Below, in pieces: positions 58,068 through 64,000 of a stretch of 64,000 nt of DNA. The position numbers were made by a program, and so were the translations under genes. The first letter of the stretch is position 1. Each line of letters opens with the position of its first letter. Below the pieces are notes generated by a model. The model had not been told where the DNA came from. It saw nothing but the letters and a program-made list of their open reading frames with translations, and ran no database searches. The DNA is from Thalassotalea sp. Sam97 (lineage in GTDB: Bacteria > Pseudomonadota > Gammaproteobacteria > Enterobacterales > Alteromonadaceae): positions 1,984,001 through 2,048,000 of the forward strand of contig NZ_CP166919.1 of NCBI RefSeq assembly GCF_041379765.1, read 5' to 3'.

Positions 58068-58343
58068 CCAGTCAAACTTATAACCCTATAAATAAACGAG
58101 AGCTTTTAGCAACAAAGAAAAGGTATGTTGCGTCTTTTCTTCTACAGCTAGTCGTCGCGCTAAGACTAGCCTTGCCCTAATCTTTCAATAGTAACCAAGT
58201 CCCCCTTCCCTGTTCAAAAAGGTGTACCTTACTGGACAGCTTTCAAAAATGCAGTAACGTTGTTCAAAAAGTATTGATTCAGCTTTCGTGTACTGTACAT
58301 GCTAAGCGTCCATACTTAATGAACAATAAAAAGGATATCTAAG

Positions 58344-58912
58344 ATGAAATCGGTTACGCCCGCGTCAGTAGCAGCGACCAAGATCTGCAATTACAAATCA
58401 GTCAACTCAGCAATTTGGGATGCGAGAAAGTCTTCGCGGAAAAAGTCTCTGGAAAGTCGCTAAATAGGCCAAAACTCAACGAGCTCATGAGTTTCGCCAG
58501 AGAAGGCGACACCGTAATAGTCACAAAAACCGACCGCTTGGCAAGAAATACCATTGATGCTCTCAACATTGCCGAACAACTCAAAACAGGCGGTATCGGT
58601 CTTAAACTACTCGATCTAGGTGATATAGATATTAACAGCGATCTTGGCCATGTAATTTTCACCGTCATGTCGACATTTGCCGAGCTTGAACGAAAGCGCA
58701 TAAACCAACGCCGGCAAGAAGGCCAAGATAAGGCTAGAGCCGAAGGCAAGCACCTTGGCCGACATAAGAATACTGAACTAAGAAGCGAAATAGAAAAGTT
58801 GCTCAAATTAGGTCTATCGAAAAACAGCATAGCCAAGAAACTGAACTGCAGCAGAACTACTGTGTACAGCGTTGCAAAGGGACTTTCCCAGGAAGAGACC
58901 ATCTTAGATTAG
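58344..58912 (+). pseudogene. Serine recombinase (resolvase/invertase) gene with a 5' single-base frameshift
   Basis: AAGGA and ATG 58344 look like a normal start, but the frame encoding the recombinase (IGYARVSSSDQDLQLQISQL, then GDTVIVTKTDRLARN and FAELERKRINQRRQ, ending with a helix-turn-helix LGLSKNSIAKKLNCSRTTVY) is off by one base. Adding one A in GAAATCGG restores ATG-AAA-ATC-GGT-TAC. The catalytic Ser lies in the affected N-terminal part (YARVSSSDQ). Without frameshifting only a TTG-started fragment from 58415 would be made, which lacks it. It could be a pseudogene, a sequencing error, or an A-tract switch. Confidence 0.75.
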
Positions 58913-59196
58913 CCTATGTTTAAATTGTTATACCATGATATCAATTACCTTAAATGCTTAAGCGAAGACATGCTTTAGGCGGGGGAAAAGTGTAGCAAAG
59001 CAACCGGCATGATGCTTTAGAAAGAGCTACGCATACTTTGAGTTGTATTAGTTCAGACTAGATCTGACACTTAAATCATCTACAACGGGGGATATCGATC
59101 TCCCCCATTTTCATAGACACACTACATTTGAAAATAGAGAGATATTTATGAGCGAATCCTTTACAGCATGACTTAAATTAGCTTATGAAACTTCAG

Positions 59197-60183
59197 TCAG
59201 TAAAACTTTGACATACCGGATGCTTTTTGTGAAATACCACTCGCTTCAGCTTCTTTCTCACCGTACCTAATAATGTCTTCTAGAAGTTGACTAAATTGCT
59301 GAGGTGAGCGTTGCAATTGCATGCCAAAATAAGTTCCGTTAAAGTTAAGGCTTTCTTGAATAATTTGCTTCGTGTGCCCAACGATTCTAGCTGTACTACT
59401 ACCTAAAACAAACCACCCAAAACTAGATGCTAATTGACTTAATATATATAAACCAAATCCAGAATTATCATAAACATTGTTAGCTTGATTAATATTCGTA
59501 GTACTTGATATTCCTGGCTTGATTGCCATGAAAAGAGCTTCCATATCATTAGCAACTATGTGTGACCTCCTCAAGGAGTTTGCAATTCCAATCCCTTCAT
59601 CAATAACAGCAATTTCGACTTTACCATTTCGCCAACGTTGGCCACACACATAACACTCTGTTGCATTTGAATGTTCGAATACGTTTCGAATGATCTCACG
59701 AAGAGCATAATTATAAAGTCGGTTTTCTTCGGTATCTTCTACTGTGCCAGAAACAACTCTCGCAAGACCTCTTACACTTGACATGATATTGTCATACCAA
59801 ATTTGAAGTTCTTGAGTGTTTGCATCATATGCGGGCTTTTCTATTTTAGTGATCGGCAAATAAGCTGATGAACCAGGTGCTTGGCCAACTTGGTTACCCC
59901 CTCCCATCAAGATAAAGTTAAAAAAACCTAGATGCATTAAATAAGAATGAACATTAGTTGAACGATCATGCCCTGATTTTGTCGTTCTAATATTGTTCTG
60001 TCGCCGAATTCTGACCCAACTTCTTAGCTTAGAACCTGCGACTAGCATCGCTGTTGGGTAAGAATACCTTAGTGTAGAACAGTCAATACAAACATCCGGC
60101 GTGTTTTGATGATAATCCAATTCATCGAAGAAAGGTGCAAGAGTATCTCTATCAAATCGTTCAGGAAAGTATATTTTGGTCAT
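59197..60183 (-). CDS. Orphan STAS-like / GHKL ATPase protein
   Basis: A 328-residue soluble protein. Residues about 1-95 look like a STAS or DUF4325-type fold (VCIDCSTLRYSYPTAMLVAG). Residues about 155-300 form a GHKL (HATPase) domain with N box LREIIRNVFEHSNAT, G1 box VIDEGIGIANSL, and G2 box NSGFGLYILSQLASSFG. No His phosphorylation domain or membrane segment is present. GHKL-STAS pairs act as anti-sigma switch modules, and similar orphan proteins occur in mobile islands, some with proposed defence roles. AAGGAGCAGTA precedes the ATG. It is a single gene next to umuDC. The function is unknown. Confidence 0.7.
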   Translation of the reverse strand: MTKIYFPERFDRDTLAPFFDELDYHQNTPDVCIDCSTLRYSYPTAMLVAGSKLRSWVRIRRQNNIRTTKSGHDRSTNVHSYLMHLGFFNFILMGGGNQVGQAPGSSAYLPITKIEKPAYDANTQELQIWYDNIMSSVRGLARVVSGTVEDTEENRLYNYALREIIRNVFEHSNATECYVCGQRWRNGKVEIAVIDEGIGIANSLRRSHIVANDMEALFMAIKPGISSTTNINQANNVYDNSGFGLYILSQLASSFGWFVLGSSTARIVGHTKQIIQESLNFNGTYFGMQLQRSPQQFSQLLEDIIRYGEKEAEASGISQKASGMSKFY

Positions 60184-60369
60184 TACTGCTCCTTGTTGAA
60201 GACTAAATATGCATTAAGTAGACTGTTCAGTAATTCTCTCTTGGGGAGTACTGATTGACTGTTTAGCGGCCATCCTTCCACTTTCCTTCATTAATTTACG
60301 GGACAATAAGAAAAAGTCAAAGTAAATACAGAAAATCATATATTTACCTGAAAAAGGGTTCTTTAAAGT

Positions 60370-61608
60370 CTAGCATTTTATCCTCGGTACATCATGCCAA
60401 CGTGTTGTGTAATGTGGTGATAAATACTCTCGCCGCATGTGCCACTTGCTCTGTTTAGTTGATGCAGTATGCAACGCGCCGGCGCCATAACGGTTGTTAA
60501 TCGCGTCTAGGCAACTCATTAATGCAGGGCTATCTTTGCTCGGGCTTAACAGATCTGTTTGAACAAAACCGGTTTGCAACTCCACCGCGCCAACGCCGCA
60601 GCGAATAAAATCAACGCCTTCCATAAAAACGCTAGTGAGACCACGGCGAATAGCGTTATTAATCACAAGCGTATCGTTTGAAGGACTCACTAAGTCAATA
60701 GATAATGTTTTCGCATAACGCTTTTCCTTAAACGGGGACGATGCAGCAAAGATTATCAAGCGCTTAATATACGAGTCTTGCTGTCTCGCTTTATAGGCGA
60801 CAGTGGCACCATGTGTTGCAAAGGCGCTCGCTAATTGATCTATATCTCGAATAGGCTCACCAAACGAACGGGTACTAAATATTTGTTGTTTTGGTGCCTT
60901 AACGTCGTCCCAGTCTAGCGCCTTTATACCGTTTAATTCATTTACGGTACGTTCGAGTACAACAGAGAATTGTTTACGGATATCTTTTGGTGGCTGCCTT
61001 GATAAATCCAATGCACTTGTCAAATCTAACAGCTTTAATTTCTTCGCTAACCTGCGACCAACACCCCACACGTCAGCGACGCCCATTTTTGATAAAACTT
61101 GAATACGGTGTTGCTCATCATCAATAACGCAAATACCTCGGTAACCATCAATTCGCTTAGCCGCATGATTCGCCGCTTTAGCAAGCGTTGCAGTATTGGC
61201 AATACCTACGCCAACAGGTAACTTCACTTCACGCCAAACCGCCTTGCGGATCTCTAACGCAACTTGTTGATAATCAGCATCGTCAGGCAAGGTGATAAAG
61301 CTTTCATCAATACTGTATATGTGTTGTCGCTGCGCGAAGCGGCCGATCACTGTCATCATGCGTTCAGATAAATCGGCATATAACTCATAATTACTCGATC
61401 GAATGACAACGCCTGCTTGATCTAAAAACTTGCGAACTTTAAATAAAGGTTCAAATTTAGGGACACCTAACGCTCGTGCTATCGGACACATCGCCACGAT
61501 ACAGCCGTCATTGTTGCTCACACAAACCACCGGCTTGTTGCGTATCTGAGGGTCATAGACCTTTTCACAAGCACTATAAAAGCCAGTTGCATCGATAAGA
61601 CCAATCAC
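60370..61608 (-). CDS. umuC: UmuC/RumB-type translesion DNA polymerase V subunit
   Basis: A 412-residue Y-family polymerase. The metal-binding residues lie in LIDATGFYSACEKV at the start and SIDESFITLP near residue 100; YELYADLSERM and the helix-hairpin-helix MGVADVWGVGRRLAKKL (near residue 177) are also typical. It copies past DNA lesions during the SOS response, with cleaved UmuD as partner. Note LIDATGFYSACE where many family members have a second Asp-like position (DVNSFYASCE); the Asp at residue 5 is kept. The start is GTG at 61608, overlapping the umuD stop by 4 bp (GTGA). Confidence 0.93.
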   Translation of the reverse strand: MIGLIDATGFYSACEKVYDPQIRNKPVVCVSNNDGCIVAMCPIARALGVPKFEPLFKVRKFLDQAGVVIRSSNYELYADLSERMMTVIGRFAQRQHIYSIDESFITLPDDADYQQVALEIRKAVWREVKLPVGVGIANTATLAKAANHAAKRIDGYRGICVIDDEQHRIQVLSKMGVADVWGVGRRLAKKLKLLDLTSALDLSRQPPKDIRKQFSVVLERTVNELNGIKALDWDDVKAPKQQIFSTRSFGEPIRDIDQLASAFATHGATVAYKARQQDSYIKRLIIFAASSPFKEKRYAKTLSIDLVSPSNDTLVINNAIRRGLTSVFMEGVDFIRCGVGAVELQTGFVQTDLLSPSKDSPALMSCLDAINNRYGAGALHTASTKQSKWHMRREYLSPHYTTRWHDVPRIKC

Positions 61609-62009
61609 GCCTTTAGCTCCCTTGGTTGACGGTGCAGGCGTATCGATGAAACCACGACACCTTCAATTGAAAAGCTATCATCAGAGGTGACGGTTACCGG
61701 CGCATATTCAGCTGACGCCGACAATAACTGAGCTTTTTGCTTATGAATAATTTTGCATACGAACTCACCGTTAAGAGCAGCAACAATCACATCGCCCGTA
61801 TTAACATCAACAGAGCGATCAACGATGAGTAAATCACCATCAAAAATCCCAACCTGCTCCATAGAACGACCTTGCGCTATACCAATAAATGTGGCGTTGG
61901 GATGCATGATAAGCAAACTATCTAACGATAACCCTATCTCTTTATACTCAGTCGCAGGACTTTCAAAGCCACTGATCCCAGCTTGAATATAATAAGGACA
62001 AACTTTCAT
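61605..62009 (-). CDS. umuD: UmuD/RumA-type SOS mutagenesis protein
   Basis: A 134-residue LexA/UmuD-family protease. Ser49 in AQGRSMEQVGIFDGD and Lys86 in FVCKIIHK are spaced 37 residues, as in E. coli UmuD (Ser60/Lys97). The probable self-cleavage site is Ala10-Gly11 in IQAGISGFESPA, corresponding to Cys24-Gly25 in E. coli. The N-terminal arm is 14 residues shorter than that of the E. coli protein. After RecA-stimulated cleavage UmuD' joins UmuC. A LexA box lies 12 bp before the start. Confidence 0.93.
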   Translation of the reverse strand: MKVCPYYIQAGISGFESPATEYKEIGLSLDSLLIMHPNATFIGIAQGRSMEQVGIFDGDLLIVDRSVDVNTGDVIVAALNGEFVCKIIHKQKAQLLSASAEYAPVTVTSDDSFSIEGVVVSSIRLHRQPRELKA

Positions 62010-62020
62010 TCACTTTACCA

Positions 62021-62036
62021 CTGTACATTTGTACAG
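62021..62036. promoter_or_regulatory. LexA (SOS) box of umuDC
   Basis: CTGTACATTTGTACAG is a near-perfect palindrome with CTGT-N8-ACAG, matching the gammaproteobacterial LexA consensus. It lies 12-27 bp upstream of umuD and next to a TATA-rich -10 region, so repression by LexA is expected. Confidence 0.93.
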
Positions 62037-62139
62037 TTATAATATATCAACTACCCTATAACTCACAAGCTCAAAATAATTGCCGTTAATACAAGCAATG
62101 CTTGGTTACGTCATTTAGGCCAAACGTCTCCATTAATAT

Positions 62140-62652
62140 TTAAACCTCATGTGCCGTGCCATTATCTTGTATAAGATCCAGCGACGCTTTAATTTCTCCA
62201 TGCAGTCCACTCGTTGCTCTGATACTAACCGCAACGCTAACAGATACACTACAGGTTGCAGATGTTAATTCCCGGTCAGAATCTTCAACCCTTTTTCCAG
62301 CAGACAATGGGGGTGGCGTAATCATTTCCTCGGACTGAGATGACTCGTCAACTTTTGTTTCGTCTGCTACAGGCTGCGCGTCAACTTGGTCTTTAGACTC
62401 ACTTAGACATACCCGCTCCCCTTCTTCACTTTCATGGGCAGAAATAATATTTTCTCCAGGGCCATCTGCACTCACAGATTGTTTAGAAACTTTGGATGCC
62501 GCATTGAGTAACTGGTTATCATCTGGCATTGATTTTAGCCAAGATCTAGCTCTTCCTTTAGAAATGCCAAAGCTCTCAAGTTCCTCTATTGATATCGCTC
62601 CTGTAGCTAATAAAAGTGTCCATGCCGCTCGTTGTAAATAATCGCATTTCAT
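62140..62652 (-). CDS. Hypothetical acidic protein, 170 aa
   Basis: Residues 1-45 (AAWTLLLATGAISIEELESFG, then ISKGRARSWLKSM) resemble a small helix-turn-helix domain. The middle (about 50-125) is low-complexity and rich in Glu, Ser and Asp, probably disordered. The end is SVSVSVAVSIRATSGLHGEI, beta-strand like. I do not recognise it. It is encoded upstream of umuDC on the same strand but with its own spacing of 130 bp. Such acidic proteins with an N-terminal DNA-binding part are common cargo in integrative elements. Confidence 0.45.
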   Translation of the reverse strand: MKCDYLQRAAWTLLLATGAISIEELESFGISKGRARSWLKSMPDDNQLLNAASKVSKQSVSADGPGENIISAHESEEGERVCLSESKDQVDAQPVADETKVDESSQSEEMITPPPLSAGKRVEDSDRELTSATCSVSVSVAVSIRATSGLHGEIKASLDLIQDNGTAHEV

Positions 62653-62970
62653 TGTATTTGTCTCTAATTAAACTCTTTTGAGCAACGTAACGCTCAAAAC
62701 AATGGCGAAGTAATAGAAACACGCGATATTTTGAATAAGTTTCCCCATAGTCTGCAGATTTCTGCATAAACAAAGATTGATTAAATTTATTTGACTGAAA
62801 ATATCTTTTGTAGATATCTCACCACGACAAATCCACCCGGGATAATAAACCGAGTGTAATTGGGTAAAATGGCTCTGTTATTTAAGCCTTTGAGAGTGTT
62901 GCCCCACCTGAATGCGGCGGAGCAACAACTTCAAAACAAACCTCCTATTATCAAATTAAAATCATGAAGA

Positions 62971-62986
62971 ATTGGGTCGACCCAAT
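62971..62986. promoter_or_regulatory. Perfect 16-bp palindrome
   Basis: ATTGGGTCGACCCAAT is fully self-complementary and stands alone in the 62.65-63.66 kb gene-free stretch. It could be an operator for an element-encoded regulator. The use is unknown. Confidence 0.5.
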
Positions 62987-63195
62987 GGTGGTACATTGAT
63001 TAAACAAACACTTAAACCTTCCTCGTGATGACACCGCGGTTATCCTTATATAATCATCAGCTGTTTAAGTTTTGTGTTAATCCTTGTCCCCTCCTCCATT
63101 GAGCTTTTTGTATGCTTCCAAAATAGAAAACTCAAATAGTTTCTTTTTGCACAAAATTATTTGCGTTACGAAAGTAAATTCACACCAGCGTATTA

Positions 63196-63389
63196 TTCCT
63201 CGCAGGAACCGCTACTTCCTGCGGTATAAAAAGATTTTACATTGGTTGCATTGCCTGCGATATATCGCAGAAAAATCAAATAGCTAAAAAATTTTAAAGT
63301 GGGAATGCCTGCGAGTTCTCGCAGAAAGTGATGCATGTTCAAAAGTTGCCTGAACGGCACAACGATAAAGCTCTGCGATAACCTCGCAG
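63196..63389. repeat. Cluster of CTGCGA-type palindromes upstream of an excisionase-like gene
   Basis: Four palindromic units lie within 195 bp: CGCAGGAA-N7-TTCCTGCG (63201-63223), CTGCGATATATCGCAG (63255-63270, perfect), CTGCGAGTTCTCGCAG (63309-63324) and CTGCGATAACCTCGCAG (63373-63389). All share the half-site CTGCG(A/G) and the first and last carry CGCAGGAA. Spacing between centres is about 50-65 bp. They have the look of protein-binding sites (operator, recombination arm or partition sites). No open reading frame covers them convincingly. Confidence 0.75.
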
Positions 63390-63678
63390 GAAAACACTTC
63401 AGCTACGTTCACAAACTAAGAATGTCAACAGTGTTTCTGTTTTGTCCGACATTAATTTTTCGAAATTTTTTCGACCTTATTTTGCCCTGTTGAATCCTTA
63501 GATTTGACTGTTCTTAACAGATATTTAATTGAGGGAAAAAGTAAAAGCTCTTTTAATTGGCGAAAGAGTTTTTGCAATAGCTGACGAGGCTATAGCGGTT
63601 AGCTTTGTAAAACTCTGGACGAATCTGCTTTATGAGGCAGGATAATAATTAAAGATCTTAATTGTGGAGATACAATCA

Positions 63679-63966
63679 ATGCAGTTATTTACCACTGATG
63701 TAAACGAGAATTACATCACCTTAGTTGAGACCATTAATGGGCTTATCGAGCGCGTAACCTCGTTAGAGGCTCAGCTTAATAACGCTGTCCACGACCATTG
63801 GATGGTGATAGATGATGCTGCCAAGTTACTTGGTCAATCGGTGTCAGCTGTTCGGCAGCGACTAAGGCATCCCACAAAGCCGATGCCGCAAGGAAAAGTT
63901 TGGAAGCAAGATGGCAAGGGCTGTCGAATCTATGTCAATCCTAAAGCATTTAGGAAATATATGTAA
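63679..63966 (+). CDS. Small coiled-coil/DNA-binding protein, excisionase-like
   Basis: About 95 residues from ATG 63679 (MQLFTTDVNENYITL), which has GTGGAG 9 bp upstream; a GTG at 63664 adds five residues. An N-terminal helical coiled coil (LVETINGLIERVTSLEAQLN) precedes a helix-turn-helix/MerR-like part (DDAAKLLGQSVSAVRQRLRHP; basic KVWKQDGKGCRIYVNPKAF). Small proteins of this kind serve as recombination directionality factors next to integrase genes. Its stop overlaps the next start (TAATG). Integrase partnership is inferred. Confidence 0.6.
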   Translation: MQLFTTDVNENYITLVETINGLIERVTSLEAQLNNAVHDHWMVIDDAAKLLGQSVSAVRQRLRHPTKPMPQGKVWKQDGKGCRIYVNPKAFRKYM

Positions 63967-64000
63967 TGGCCGCGTTGTCAGTACAGATAAAGCTAGCGCT
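63966..64000 (+). CDS. Partial CDS at right edge, possible integrase
   Basis: ATG 63966 shares a base with the preceding stop (TAATG), giving translational coupling. Only 11 codons (MAALSVQIKLA) are in the window. An integrase would fit the excisionase-like gene before it, but the visible part cannot show this. Confidence 0.35.
   Translation, partial: MAALSVQIKLA

Noticed and set aside
58402..58902. Minus-strand frame opposite the serine recombinase
   Set aside because: It is an antisense shadow rich in Ser and Leu with no domain, while the plus-strand recombinase is unmistakable.
63084..63287. 67-codon plus-strand frame running across the first CTGCGA palindromes
   Set aside because: No ribosome site, an AT-driven composition, and it overlaps the palindrome cluster; better explained as non-coding control DNA.
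63196..63389. CRISPR array or simple iteron array
   Set aside because: Units differ in their centres and are palindromes of 16-23 bp, not long identical repeats with spacers; no replication initiator gene is visible in the window, so an origin is not claimed.

Overview
The window looks like chromosomal DNA of a marine gammaproteobacterium of the Alteromonadales, most likely Colwelliaceae (Colwellia/Thalassotalea type). The reasons are the character of the 16S rRNA, TonB receptors in place of porins, the Shewanella-type N-acetylgalactosamine cluster and moderate GC. The genus assignment is an inference from reading the 16S, not from a search.

Region 1 (1-25.5 kb) is a steroid (cholesterol/bile-acid type) catabolic island. 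On the minus strand are an IpdAB-like CoA transferase, an HsaC-like extradiol dioxygenase, a TonB receptor, and an operon of CoA ligase, SCP2-thiolase/aldolase and a DUF35-MaoC fusion. Divergent from these, on the plus strand, are an HsaD-like hydrolase, a BaiCD/dienoyl-CoA-reductase-like flavoenzyme and an exported dienelactone-hydrolase-like protein. After a lipocalin, an Mpo1-like membrane protein and an AzgA purine permease comes a second minus-strand operon: SDR, ChsH2, ChsE1, ChsH1, Ltp2, ChsE2-like and two more acyl-CoA dehydrogenases. Together these activate the side chain with CoA, dehydrogenate and hydrate it, cleave it by retro-aldol, and open rings A/B and C/D. Five copies of one 16-bp dyad (TCGTC-N6-GACNA type) sit in the promoters of these operons. 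This points to a shared, undescribed regulator whose gene is not in the window. Two inverted ~265-bp MITE-like elements bracket the 5.1-14.05 kb part.

Region 2 (25.7-36 kb) holds a SorA/SoxC-type sulfite dehydrogenase with its dihaem cytochrome, a repeat-rich spacer, an IS256-family element with an 8-bp target duplication, and a complete rrn operon on the minus strand (16S-23S-5S). The 16S-23S spacer carries no tRNA, and two stringent-type promoters lie upstream.

Region 3 (36-43 kb) is a patchwork: a D-aminoacylase-like amidohydrolase, a CMD/AhpD protein, a decayed partial copy of nagA, NhaA, a tyrosine-recombinase remnant, FumC and the tail of a lost outer-membrane protein.

Region 4 (43-53.1 kb) is an aga cluster for N-acetylgalactosamine: deacetylase, ROK kinase, AgaS, AgaZ, TonB receptor, AgaR repressor and AgaP permease. 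Both control regions carry 10-bp-phased AgaR-like CTTTC/GAAAG boxes.

Region 5 (53.4-64 kb) is accessory DNA: a large repeat lipoprotein, a frameshifted serine recombinase, an orphan STAS-GHKL ATPase, an SOS-controlled umuDC, and a cluster of palindromes in front of a small DNA-binding (excisionase-like) gene coupled to a gene that runs off the end. It looks like one end of an integrative element.
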